DNA of 64,000 bases from UBA5951 sp012269555 (GTDB taxonomy: Bacteria > Pseudomonadota > Alphaproteobacteria > Puniceispirillales > Puniceispirillaceae), in assembly GCA_038147755.1 (NCBI GenBank), contig JAYQTS010000003.1, forward strand, positions 355,122 through 419,121, read 5' to 3'. The notes under the pieces were generated by a model, which ran no database searches, was not told the DNA's origin, and worked only from the letters and a program-made list of their open reading frames with translations. Shown here in pieces: positions 52,451 to 60,946 of the stretch (position 1 is the stretch's first letter; each line of letters begins with the position of its first letter). A program made the translations under genes and the position numbers.

Positions 52451-54133
52451 TCAAAAAATATTTGTAAGTAACAAAACACACATTAGTAGTGTAATCAAAG
52501 CGATTGCTGCGGGGCCTGGCGTGACAGGGCCTGTTACTGGATGCTGATAAATATAAGAGATTCGTGAAATAAAATGCTGGGTGAATTTAATCAAAAATGC
52601 GTTTGCGCCCACCCCAATCTTATTTGCTATCAATAAAAACGGTTTTCCAAAGCTTGGAGCGAGTTTTCTATAAAACCAGTCTGAATTAAGCACTGTTGAT
52701 GAAATCTCTGGTGGATAAAACCCAAATCGCATTAGAAAAGTGAAAGCTAACATAGCGAAAATAACCAATTGAAATTGACCGACAATATGGCTTGCATCAT
52801 ATGGCTGATAATTAAGTTCATATGGAAGAATTTGATAAAACTGTGTTGGCATAACACCAATACCAATACAAAAAACGCTAGCGATTGCCATTGCTATGAT
52901 CATGTTAATAGGTGCTTCTTTTGGACGCAACCCACTGTCGTGACTAAAGAAAGTAAAATATGGAATTTTTATTCCAGAGTGATGTAATACTCCTGCTGAG
53001 GCTGCCAGCAAAACTAAATAAACATAAATGAGTCCCTCGTATCCAACAGCTTTCATTATTACTGCCTTAGCTGTGAATCCACTGAACAATGGGAAGGCTG
53101 AAATAGACATAGCGCCAATGATACAGAATATCATTGTTAATGGCATAGATTTATATAAACCACCAAGCTCAGTTGCTTTAGCTGTTCCAACTCTATACAT
53201 CACAGAACCAATTGACATGAATAGAAGTGCTTTATAAAGAATATGCGCAAATGCATGAGCAACGGCTCCATTTAGTGCTAATTCTGTTCCTATACCAATC
53301 GCTACTATCATGAAACCAAGCTGATTATTTAGACTGTATGCTAATACCCGTCTGAGATCATTTTCGATTACAGCAAAAAAGACCGGAAAAGCTGTCATTA
53401 CAGCACCAATCCAAATTAGATACTCCGTACCTGCAAATCCTCTAGCAATTGCGTAAATAGCTAATTTCGTAGTAAATGCAGATAACATCACCGTTCCAAT
53501 TATTGTTGCTTCCGGATAGGCGTCTTGTAACCACCCATTCAAAAAAGGGAATGCGGCCTTAATTCCAAATGCAAGAAAAATAAGCCAAGTACCTGTGCTA
53601 CCAAGCTCCATAGCGCCAAAAGCGATTGTTCCACTTTCTTTCCAGTATAAGCAAGCACCAGCTAATAACATTACCCCTGAAGCTACCTGGACAAGCAAAT
53701 ACCTCATTGCTGCATTATTGGCACGCTGTGTTCCACTTGCTAATATTAAAAACACGGATGTTATGGCAGTTGCTTCCCACCATATAAATAGTGTTATTAA
53801 ATCACCTGCGTGTAATGCTGCAATTGCAGCACCTGCATATGCCAGACCAGCAGTATGTTCCATTGGTCTGCGTTCGTGCCAGCCATAAATCACATTCAAA
53901 GTGGCTGCAATATGAAAAATAATTGCAAATGGAAGTGTTAAATTATCAGCGTTATGCAGAATTAGTTCTTGTCCAAAAACAAAAATTATCCAATGTACGC
54001 CCTCACCTGCAAAGAGACTAACAGCAGAAAACCCTATGGCAATGAGCATAAACACTTGCCGTATATGATGAGGCAAATACGGGACAAAAGCAGCAGCTAT
54101 TATCATTAATAATCCAGGAGTAATATTAGTCAT
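52451..54133 (-). CDS. Third antiporter-like (NuoL/MrpD-family) subunit of the Mrp-type complex
   Basis: 560-residue membrane protein of the Proton_antipo_M family, about 14 helices. The helix-bundle core is LVQVASGVMLLAGAC, FGIKAAFPFLNGWLQDAYPEA (conserved Lys and Trp-Leu of the antiporter channel) and LRRVLAYSLNNQLGFMIVAIGIG. It has extra C-terminal length compared with MrpD (about 500), with a hydrophilic region near 400 and an extra helix. In place of the usual P-x-H in the KAxxPxHxWLP motif it has PFLNGW, as in some NuoM-like proteins. It is the last of nine same-strand genes and overlaps the small two-helix protein by eight bases. Confidence 0.85.
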   Translation of the reverse strand: MTNITPGLLMIIAAAFVPYLPHHIRQVFMLIAIGFSAVSLFAGEGVHWIIFVFGQELILHNADNLTLPFAIIFHIAATLNVIYGWHERRPMEHTAGLAYAGAAIAALHAGDLITLFIWWEATAITSVFLILASGTQRANNAAMRYLLVQVASGVMLLAGACLYWKESGTIAFGAMELGSTGTWLIFLAFGIKAAFPFLNGWLQDAYPEATIIGTVMLSAFTTKLAIYAIARGFAGTEYLIWIGAVMTAFPVFFAVIENDLRRVLAYSLNNQLGFMIVAIGIGTELALNGAVAHAFAHILYKALLFMSIGSVMYRVGTAKATELGGLYKSMPLTMIFCIIGAMSISAFPLFSGFTAKAVIMKAVGYEGLIYVYLVLLAASAGVLHHSGIKIPYFTFFSHDSGLRPKEAPINMIIAMAIASVFCIGIGVMPTQFYQILPYELNYQPYDASHIVGQFQLVIFAMLAFTFLMRFGFYPPEISSTVLNSDWFYRKLAPSFGKPFLLIANKIGVGANAFLIKFTQHFISRISYIYQHPVTGPVTPGPAAIALITLLMCVLLLTNIF

Positions 54134-54362
54134 AGTAATCCTCTTTTCTCATGAGAAGATAACGAAGACCAATACCAACGACTACAATAAACACTGAAGC
54201 AGAAAAACCATAAATAACCGGAAATATCGGAAAATCCTCAAGCTTTATTTCACCGTGTCGATGAACAAAAAATTCGGATATAATGAGACATATTCCAATA
54301 ATGACTAATGATACGCTAGCGTAGTTACCCATTTTTTTTAGACTCTGATTTAAATTGCTCAT
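54126..54362 (-). CDS. Small two-helix membrane protein of the Mrp-type operon
   Basis: I start it at the ATG reading MSNLNQSLKK, which overlaps the upstream antiporter gene by four bases (ATGA); that gives 78 residues. Two hydrophobic segments, YASVSLVIIGICLIISEFFV and IFPVIYGFSASVFIVVVGIGLRYLL, are joined by a short charged loop with HRHGEIKLEDFP. I recognise no family. Its place between two antiporter subunits with overlaps on both sides strongly suggests it is part of the complex. Confidence 0.8.
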   Translation of the reverse strand: MSNLNQSLKKMGNYASVSLVIIGICLIISEFFVHRHGEIKLEDFPIFPVIYGFSASVFIVVVGIGLRYLLMRKEDYYD

Positions 54363-55813
54363 GGTATCACCATTAGAGTTGTAAGAAGTCTTACCCAATC
54401 CACTGCAAAAAACAAAAGTAAGCTTAAGGTTGCAGTAATTACCGGGGGAAAGATAGTAAGAATGTGGTTATCAACATGAAACTCTTTAAGAGATGGTTTG
54501 AAAAATGCCCTCGTACACGGCTCTAACAAGTAATATATATTTAATAACGAAGAAATCCCTAAAACTAAAAGGATCAATGGTATCCCTGCATCTACTGAAC
54601 CTACCATCAACATAAATTTTGACCAACTTCCTCCCAACGGTGGAATCCCTATAATTGATAAAGACGCTACAAAAAAAGCAATAAAAACAAGTGGCATCTT
54701 AGGTCCCAAACCATCTAGTTCTGATATTTTCTTGATGTGTGCATTTACGTAGATAGCACCAGCACAAAAGAACAATGTAATTTTAGCAGTTGCATGCATT
54801 ACAATATGCAACGCAGCACCCTCAATCGCGGCTTGTGTTGCTAATGCCGCGCCTAAAAGAATATATGAGAGTTGGGAGATAGTAGAATAGGCAAGTCTTG
54901 CTTTTAAATCATCTTTTGTTATAGCAATAATTGAAGAGGTTAATATGGTAAAAGCAGCTAACCAAACAAGCCAAACAGCAGCTCCAGATTCCGCCAAGAA
55001 ATCAATACCAAATATATAAACTATAATAGTTAAAAACGAGAATACCCCTGCTTTAACGACTGCCACAGCATGCAGTAACGCTGAAACTGGCGTAGGCGCA
55101 ACCATAGCAGCAGGTAACCATCGATGGATCGGCATTAACGCCGCCTTCCCAATTCCAAAGGCAAACATAGCAAGCAAAATCGGCAGAAGAGATGGTGAAA
55201 AATCAATTGGTATAATTCCACCTTTAGTAAAATCTAATGTACCAGATATTATCCATACCCAAAGTAAAGCTGGCAGAAACAATAGTAACGAGGTAGCAAC
55301 TAAAATTCCCATATACAAACGTCCGGCATCTTTGGCATCTTTCGTTTGACCATGAGTTACCAACGGATAAGTGGAGAACGTTAAGACCTCATAAAAGATG
55401 AACAGCATCAGAAGGTTTCCAGAATAAGAAATTGCCATTGCCGCATGAATAGCTACTGCATAATAAAAATTAAATCTTGTTTGGTTTTTTTCTTTGCTTC
55501 CTCTCATATAGCCAACACTATAAATAGAGGCCAATATCCATAATCCAGATGCCACAATACCAAACAGAGCTCCTAGCGCTGTAACGTTGAAGCTTACACC
55601 AATTCCAGGAACTATTTGCCATAAATTTATCGAAATTGTTTGTCCATCTATAATGGCCATTGCTATTGCAATGGCCGATGCAAAGGTAATTATTCCGCCA
55701 ATTGGCCCACATATGTCACGCATATTTTTACTTTTGTTAAAAAGTAATACCGCAAGTCCAGTAATTAAGGGAGTAAAAAGGCTAATAGCTAAAACTAACT
55801 GCAAACTACCCAT
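54359..55813 (-). CDS. Second antiporter-like (MrpD/NuoM-N-type) subunit
   Basis: 484-residue, about 14-helix proton-conducting transporter subunit. Channel residues are present: Glu in LLMLFIFYEVLTFSTYPLV, Lys and His in FGIGKAALMPIHRWLPAAMVAPTPVSALLHAV and VVKAGVF, and the second half LKARLAYSTISQLSYILLGAA with HIVMHATAKITLFFCAGAI. Start codon directly follows the stop of the upstream mrpD gene. Its strong resemblance to MrpD and NuoM/N means that the exact orthology is uncertain; I name it by family. Confidence 0.88.
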   Translation of the reverse strand: MGSLQLVLAISLFTPLITGLAVLLFNKSKNMRDICGPIGGIITFASAIAIAMAIIDGQTISINLWQIVPGIGVSFNVTALGALFGIVASGLWILASIYSVGYMRGSKEKNQTRFNFYYAVAIHAAMAISYSGNLLMLFIFYEVLTFSTYPLVTHGQTKDAKDAGRLYMGILVATSLLLFLPALLWVWIISGTLDFTKGGIIPIDFSPSLLPILLAMFAFGIGKAALMPIHRWLPAAMVAPTPVSALLHAVAVVKAGVFSFLTIIVYIFGIDFLAESGAAVWLVWLAAFTILTSSIIAITKDDLKARLAYSTISQLSYILLGAALATQAAIEGAALHIVMHATAKITLFFCAGAIYVNAHIKKISELDGLGPKMPLVFIAFFVASLSIIGIPPLGGSWSKFMLMVGSVDAGIPLILLVLGISSLLNIYYLLEPCTRAFFKPSLKEFHVDNHILTIFPPVITATLSLLLFFAVDWVRLLTTLMVIP

Positions 55814-57301
55814 TTATCTTGCTCCGATAAGCGCATTAGCGGCGTTCATTCCGTATGAAGAAACACCGGTACTATATATTCCAAAAGTAATAATTGTAAA
55901 AACCAATAACCAAAGTGAAATACAAGCCACTACTGGTTCTTTTTCAATTTTTAATGGTTGCAATGGCTCCTGAAGCCACATAACCTCAAATATTTTCCAG
56001 AGATATAGAACAGAAAGTACACTGCTGACTGCAATTACTGCTACATATATTCCATTTCCTGTTTCAAAAATTGCTTTGAACAAATATAATTTAGAAATAA
56101 AACCAGCTGTTAGTGGAACTCCAATTAACGCGAGTCCTGCTATAACGAACCCAGTAAAAGTTATCGGCATCTGCCTTCCAACTCCTCGCAACGAATTCAT
56201 TGTTGCACGTTGGCCAATGCCTATAGCAAAAATACCTACTGCCATGAATAACGCACCTTTTATTAAAGCATGATTAATAAGGTGGATAAATCCAGCAGAA
56301 ATACCTGAATGAGTATTGATTGAAAAAGCAAAGGTAATGTACCCAATTTGAGCAATAGATGATAAAGCAAATAGTCGTTTTATATCTATCTGATAAATAG
56401 CCGCAATAGTGCCATAAAAAATCGCAATGACTGAAACCGGCATCAGAACAAATAATAAAAAGAAATCAATTAAGTGAGTAGTATCTATAAAAATACCAAA
56501 TAATAATCGTGCCAAATAATAAATAGCAACTTTTGTTGCAATTGCTGATAGTAGGGACGAAACTGCTGAAGGTGCAAAACTATATGCAGCAGGTAGCCAG
56601 ATATGAACTGGAAACACTCCTGCTTTAACCATTATCCCTGCAAGCATGAAGGCAAGTCCAGTTAAGGCGGCTTGGTTTGTTCCTATTTCATTTAATCTTT
56701 CAATAATGTCTAAAAGATTTAGTGTTCCGGTTGCTGCGTATAAATAACCTACACCGATTACGTAAAACGTAGCTCCAATTGCACCGATAATAAGGTAATT
56801 GTAAGCCGCAAGAAGTGCGCGCCTATCCTGACCTGCTCCCAATGCTATCAATGTAATTGAACTTAATGCGGAAATTTCTAAAAACACAAAAAGGTTAAAT
56901 GCATCGCCAGTCATTGAAAGTCCAAATAAACTAGCTATTGTAAGAAGCCAGACAGCATAGGCTTTCGGCAAATCCTCTACTGTGATCTCATGCTCTAGTG
57001 TGGTAAAAGCATAAATGGTAGCAATTACAGATATGAAAGCAACTAATAAAACTAAATAGACATTTGCTCCGTCTACAACAAAAGCGATGCCCCATGGTGG
57101 CTCCCAGCCTCCAAAAGCATAGCTCAATGTGAGACTCGCAGAAACAATTTCAGTTAGTTCAAAAGCCATATATAAACAGCACAAAGTCGTAACAAAAGCC
57201 ACACCCCAAGCTATTCTTGCAGAGGGTAAGACTGAAACTACGGCAGATGCCAAAAGAGGAATGGCAACCAATAAAGCTGGTATGTTATTTAAAATCAGCA
57301 T
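55814..57301 (-). CDS. mrpD: MrpD, cation/proton antiporter subunit D
   Basis: 495 residues, about 14 helices. DAFNLFVFLEISALSSITLIALG holds the channel Glu, and MVKAGVFPVHIWLPAAYSFAPSAVSSLLSA the conserved Lys-His-Trp segment; IDIKRLFALSSIAQIGYITFAFS and HLINHALIKGALFMAVG form the second inverted half. It follows mrpC with one-base overlap. Mrp systems couple proton entry to Na+ (or K+) extrusion and, in marine bacteria, keep cytoplasmic sodium low; the ion here is inference. Confidence 0.92.
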   Translation of the reverse strand: MLILNNIPALLVAIPLLASAVVSVLPSARIAWGVAFVTTLCCLYMAFELTEIVSASLTLSYAFGGWEPPWGIAFVVDGANVYLVLLVAFISVIATIYAFTTLEHEITVEDLPKAYAVWLLTIASLFGLSMTGDAFNLFVFLEISALSSITLIALGAGQDRRALLAAYNYLIIGAIGATFYVIGVGYLYAATGTLNLLDIIERLNEIGTNQAALTGLAFMLAGIMVKAGVFPVHIWLPAAYSFAPSAVSSLLSAIATKVAIYYLARLLFGIFIDTTHLIDFFLLFVLMPVSVIAIFYGTIAAIYQIDIKRLFALSSIAQIGYITFAFSINTHSGISAGFIHLINHALIKGALFMAVGIFAIGIGQRATMNSLRGVGRQMPITFTGFVIAGLALIGVPLTAGFISKLYLFKAIFETGNGIYVAVIAVSSVLSVLYLWKIFEVMWLQEPLQPLKIEKEPVVACISLWLLVFTIITFGIYSTGVSSYGMNAANALIGAR

Positions 57302-57705
57302 TATAGTTCATTATCTTTCTGCTCATTTTCCTGATGCCCGTCCTCTATTTTTAAAGCCAAAAGTTTCTTCTCTTCAATTGAATCAAACGCTTCATGGATC
57401 CTTACTACTAATGCAAGACCCAGAGCATTCGTTGCCACACCTACGACGATAGCGGTAAGAATTAAAACATGAGGTAACGGATTAGAATACACAGTATCAA
57501 TTACGCCAGTAAGTATTGGTGCTGTTCCACCCGAGACCTTTCCAAGAGAAATATAAAAAATAAAAACTGAACTCTGGAAAATAGATAAACCTACTAATTT
57601 TTTAATAAAATTTTGATTACTAATGATAATGTATAACCCTGCCATCATTAACATAATGACAACAATGTAATTCCAATTTAAAAGAACTAAATAAAGGCTA
57701 CTCAT
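57301..57705 (-). CDS. mrpC: MrpC, NuoK-like antiporter subunit
   Basis: 134 residues with three membrane helices like NuoK: WNYIVVIMLMMAGLYIII, IKKLVGLSIFQSSVFIFYISLG and PLPHVLILTAIVVGVATNALGLALVVRIHEAFDSI, the last being the MrpC hallmark. Its start overlaps the mrpB stop by four bases and its stop overlaps the mrpD start by one, so it is tightly coupled to both. Confidence 0.93.
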   Translation of the reverse strand: MSSLYLVLLNWNYIVVIMLMMAGLYIIISNQNFIKKLVGLSIFQSSVFIFYISLGKVSGGTAPILTGVIDTVYSNPLPHVLILTAIVVGVATNALGLALVVRIHEAFDSIEEKKLLALKIEDGHQENEQKDNEL

Positions 57706-58124
57706 TTTTTTGGTTTGAACCCAGAGAATGCATAAAATAAGCCAAGCATAACTGCAAAAACAGTCAGACCGACACCCAACTCAACTATTATTATACCCAA
57801 ATGTTGGGCCTTATAAATTTTGTAAGCGAAAGGAGAATAATCCAAATAATTTGCCCCAAGGATAATTGACGCTATTCCTGTACCAGCAAAAACTAACACC
57901 CCAAGCGCCATAATATAGTTAACAAATATAACTGGCATCAATTTTCTAACTCTCTCTAGACCAAATATTATAGAATATAAAATAAAAGCAGCTGCAACGA
58001 TAACTCCTGCTTGAAAACCGCCGCCTGGTCCATAATCCCCATGAAATTGAACATATAAACCATAAATTATAATAGGCCCAAATAATATCTTACTAACGAT
58101 TTTAAAAACCGGGTTTTCTCTCAC
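57702..58124 (-). CDS. mrpB: MrpB, antiporter subunit B
   Basis: 140 residues, four helices. The MnhB signature LFGPIIIYGLYVQFHGDYGPGGGFQAGVIVAAAFIL is fully present, including the Gly-rich turn. It follows the MbhD/E-like gene by one base and overlaps mrpC by four. In classical Mrp operons MrpB is preceded by a long MrpA; here only the C-terminal part of MrpA exists, as the separate gene upstream. Confidence 0.93.
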   Translation of the reverse strand: MRENPVFKIVSKILFGPIIIYGLYVQFHGDYGPGGGFQAGVIVAAAFILYSIIFGLERVRKLMPVIFVNYIMALGVLVFAGTGIASIILGANYLDYSPFAYKIYKAQHLGIIIVELGVGLTVFAVMLGLFYAFSGFKPKK

Positions 58125-58125
58125 T

Positions 58126-58719
58126 TCAAGTCTCCTTTTTAGAGGCTTCTTTATTTTGGTTTGATAGATTCTCAGATTTTTTAAACCTCATAGAGAGTGT
58201 TGAGCCTGTTAAAAGAATAATTACGCCAATACCAGCAGTAAAAACAACAACCACCTCACCTAATGTGTCAAATCCCCGATAGCTAGCCAGCACATTGGTC
58301 ACAACATTTGGAATATGGAATAACGGATAACTCTCTTCTATGTAACGAGGAGCTACGTGGAGGTGTGCCGGCGCCTCTGGATCACCAAAATCAGGCAATG
58401 AAAAAGCAGCATTAATGAGCATTAAACCCACAATAATGCATAAAGTTAAACTCCAACCTGAATATCGAGTATCATGTGCCTCTTCGAGAGGTAAATACCT
58501 TAAAGCAGCTAAAAATAAAATTGTAGATATACCGGAACCTACAGCTGCCTCAGTGAAAGCAACATCTACTGCATCCATATTTACAAATATAGCGGCCGCA
58601 GTTAGTGAATAAGCGCCCGATAGCGCAACTATAGCAATTAAGCTTTTTAAACGTATAACGTAGAAAGTGATTACAACCAAAAGTGAAATTAAAAAGACAT
58701 TTACCCAAAACTCAACCAT
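58126..58719 (-). CDS. DUF4040/MbhD-MbhE-type subunit (MrpA C-terminal equivalent)
   Basis: 197 residues corresponding to the C-terminal end of MrpA, or MbhD plus MbhE of group-4 hydrogenases. The N-terminal part SLIAIVALSGAYSLTAAAIFVNMDAVDVAFTEAAVGSGISTILFL is the DUF4040/MbhD helix bundle with its conserved acidic residues; a periplasmic segment follows; the last helix FDTLGEVVVVFTAGIGVIILLTGSTL is MbhE-like. It overlaps mrpG by eight bases and precedes mrpB. In this operon it stands without the large N-terminal antiporter half of MrpA. Confidence 0.85.
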   Translation of the reverse strand: MVEFWVNVFLISLLVVITFYVIRLKSLIAIVALSGAYSLTAAAIFVNMDAVDVAFTEAAVGSGISTILFLAALRYLPLEEAHDTRYSGWSLTLCIIVGLMLINAAFSLPDFGDPEAPAHLHVAPRYIEESYPLFHIPNVVTNVLASYRGFDTLGEVVVVFTAGIGVIILLTGSTLSMRFKKSENLSNQNKEASKKET

Positions 58720-59059
58720 TTAGGTCTCCGGAATTTTTATTTTTTTGCTTAATTTCTCTAGCTTCCGGCTTTATTCCGAATTTATTTGCCATCATTGCTA
58801 CCGCATGTCCGGAGATTGGACTGGTAAAAAAAAGAAATAAAACTATCAAAGCTAACTTAGCAGAAGTTAGAGAAAAGCCAGATTGTAACATCATTCCTAA
58901 AATAATAAATCCTACAGCCGCTGTATCTATTATTCCTGCAGCATGGATTCTGCTATAAACGTCCGGGAGCCTTAAAATTCCCAAGCTACCAGTAATCAGT
59001 GCAAAAGCGCCTATAAAAAAACAAATAAACGAAGCAATATCTATAATAAGGTTCATCAC
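58712..59059 (-). CDS. mrpG: MrpG, antiporter subunit G
   Basis: 115 residues, three helices. LITGSLGILRLPDVYSRIHAAGIIDTAAVGFIILGMML is the MnhG/PhaG signature. The C-terminal tail is hydrophilic (KPEAREIKQKNKNSGD). It overlaps mrpF by four bases upstream and the DUF4040 gene by eight downstream. Confidence 0.93.
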   Translation of the reverse strand: MMNLIIDIASFICFFIGAFALITGSLGILRLPDVYSRIHAAGIIDTAAVGFIILGMMLQSGFSLTSAKLALIVLFLFFTSPISGHAVAMMANKFGIKPEAREIKQKNKNSGDLNG

Positions 59060-59322
59060 AAATCCTCATCACTAACATCTGAATTTCGATAGAACTTCAG
59101 AATTGCAAGAGTACCCAGAAAATTTAATACAGCATACAAAATAGAGATATCTACAAATTCTGGCCTCCCTAATGCAAATCCATGTAGTGATATTCCCAGT
59201 ATTATAACTGTGCCAATGCAATTTACTGCTAAAATCCTGTCAAAAGCAGTTGGCCCTTTAGCAGCTCTTACGGTAAGCATTACAATACAAATCGCACAAA
59301 CAAGTAAAACAAGAGCAAACAT
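59056..59322 (-). CDS. mrpF: MrpF, antiporter subunit F
   Basis: 88 residues with three helices: ALVLLVCAICIVMLTVRAAKGPTAFDRILAVNCIGTVIILG is the MnhF core, and ISILYAVLNFLGTLAILKFYRN ends it. One-base overlap with mrpE upstream and four with mrpG downstream, so translation is coupled through the operon. Confidence 0.92.
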   Translation of the reverse strand: MFALVLLVCAICIVMLTVRAAKGPTAFDRILAVNCIGTVIILGISLHGFALGRPEFVDISILYAVLNFLGTLAILKFYRNSDVSDEDL

Positions 59323-59825
59323 TATAAAGCCATCTTAGTAATTTTCTTATCCATAACCCCAGCCCGTACGTCCTGTCCCATTTCTCCGGTTAAGGCATGT
59401 ACCACAAAAATATTACCTTTAATCAAAACAGTAACTGTACCAGGCGTCAAAGTTATTGAATTAGCATAATTTGCAAGTCCATTTTCACTCTTTTGACTAG
59501 CTTTTACCTCAAATATTTCTGGGTCAAAGTTATTTGTCCATATTGCTTTTCCTGTGGAGATATTCGATTTAAGAATTTCTAATGCAAGCCATATCCAATA
59601 AAATGGAACCTTAATAAAAAATTGCTCAGGTTTTATATCTCCAATTAACACATCTCCCCTCCACGCCATATATATGACGAATAAGCAACTCAAAGCACCA
59701 AATGAAAGTAATAAGGGAGTAAAATGGCCTGATAAAACAACCCATAATAAAACCATTAATGCTGCGTAGGCTAAAGCAGATAACTTATTAATATTTGTAG
59801 TCTTTTTAATTGCTTTTTTTTCCAT
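59322..59825 (-). CDS. mrpE: MrpE, antiporter subunit E
   Basis: 167 residues, first gene of the Mrp-type operon. Two N-terminal helices, then PFYWIWLALEILKSNISTGKAIW and NYANSITLTPGTVTVLIKGN, the MnhE motif (SITLTPGT), and a soluble C-terminal domain with VVHALTG. A 233-base AT-rich gap upstream separates it from a divergent small ORF and presumably carries both promoters. Confidence 0.93.
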   Translation of the reverse strand: MEKKAIKKTTNINKLSALAYAALMVLLWVVLSGHFTPLLLSFGALSCLFVIYMAWRGDVLIGDIKPEQFFIKVPFYWIWLALEILKSNISTGKAIWTNNFDPEIFEVKASQKSENGLANYANSITLTPGTVTVLIKGNIFVVHALTGEMGQDVRAGVMDKKITKMAL

Positions 59826-60058
59826 TTTTTATTCTCTGAAAAAATCAGATAAATTCTTTAGGACATGTTCACGACACTTAGATTAACGTTAAACATTTCA
59901 TAAGCAAGCCTAATTCAATTTTTTAAAACAAAATTTTATTTTTCGAAGAAAATATTTATATCTAATTTACTTTTTTTAAAAAATTATAAATTAAATATTT
60001 TTTTATATGTTATTTTTCGCTACCATATCCTCATTCAAAATTTGGGGGTATATTATAA

Positions 60059-60196
60059 ATGGAATCAGAAAATAAAAAACAGCGGCCACCGCATGTTCCA
60101 GAAGAAAATGTTTATAACTCTATTCATTGGACTATAATATTGGCATATGCAATTGCCGCTTTCGCCATTTACCTTTTACTATCATCAACAACGTAA
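60059..60196 (+). CDS. Small single-pass membrane protein (45 residues)
   Basis: Short ORF reading MESENKKQRPPHVPEENVYN and then one hydrophobic helix, IHWTIILAYAIAAFAIYLLL, ending SSTT. A GGGGG lies about 11 bases upstream and the codon use looks like the neighbours. The layout (soluble N-terminus with prolines, then C-terminal helix) resembles small accessory subunits of membrane complexes. I recognise no family. It is divergent from the Mrp operon and precedes the SufU-like gene. Confidence 0.55.
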   Translation: MESENKKQRPPHVPEENVYNSIHWTIILAYAIAAFAIYLLLSSTT

Positions 60197-60279
60197 ATTT
60201 GGTTTAGGTGTATTTTACATATTGAGTGATAAATTAGAACTTTAATGCCATAAATGTTATGATTGGCCAAGGTGCTAAA

Positions 60280-60693
60280 ATGCAGGAATTATATCAAGAC
60301 CCAATATTAGAGCTCGCCAGGTCTTCAAAGCACTCCAAACCAATTGATAATCCAACACATAGAGCAGAAAAAAATAATCCTATCTGTGGTGACAAAGTCA
60401 TTATAAACGCAACTATAAAAGGTAACTTAGTTTATGACGCCCATCTAATTGTGCGAGGATGCGCCTTATGTGAAGCTGGCGCTGGAATATGGAAAGAAAC
60501 CGCGGTTGGTAGAGAGATAAATGAGCTGAATTTACTTAGGGATGATTTAGATAATTTTCTTAAAAATAATAAAAGTTTATCAAACCAGGAATTTGCATGT
60601 TTTGAACCTGTGAAAAAAATAAGAAACAGAATTGATTGCGTTATGCTTTGCTTTGAGGCTGCAACAGAATTTGATGCTATTAGTAGCGATTAA
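60280..60693 (+). CDS. SufU/IscU-type Fe-S cluster assembly scaffold
   Basis: 137 residues from the ATG reading MQELYQDPIL, preferred over an ATG seven codons earlier because family members start just before this helix. Cysteine ligands: C36 in NPICGD with D38, C61 in RGCALCEAG, and C120 in RNRIDCVML. The second motif is usually GC-x-I-S; here it is GCALC, adding C64. There is no SUF or ISC operon in the window, so it may be an orphan scaffold or an alphaproteobacterial variant. Confidence 0.82.
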   Translation: MQELYQDPILELARSSKHSKPIDNPTHRAEKNNPICGDKVIINATIKGNLVYDAHLIVRGCALCEAGAGIWKETAVGREINELNLLRDDLDNFLKNNKSLSNQEFACFEPVKKIRNRIDCVMLCFEAATEFDAISSD

Positions 60694-60743
60694 ATATACC
60701 GGTAAATTTTAAAGAAAAATATTTTTAAAATTAATGTTGAGCT

Positions 60744-60842
60744 CTAATCTGGGTTTACGGATAACTTTCCAAAAGCCCAAATGCCTACAACAAGACAAAC
60801 CACAAATCCAATAACTAAAAATAAACCTACTGTTGATCCCAT
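60744..60842 (-). CDS. Possible 32-residue membrane peptide
   Basis: On the minus strand, MGSTVGLFLVIGFVVCLVVG followed by IWAFGKLSVNPD: one membrane helix, a short tail and a clean stop. It lies between the SufU-like gene and futA. The ribosome site is weak (GAAG about a dozen bases upstream). The composition is convincingly that of a membrane peptide, but ORFs of this size arise by chance. Confidence 0.4.
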   Translation of the reverse strand: MGSTVGLFLVIGFVVCLVVGIWAFGKLSVNPD

Positions 60843-60946
60843 TTTTTTCACTTCAATGACGTTTAATTTTTAGGTAGCTTAACGTTTCTTTAATTTTCTA
60901 TCAAGTAGGCAGTGAAAGGATCTATAAATAAAATATTCTTTCATAT

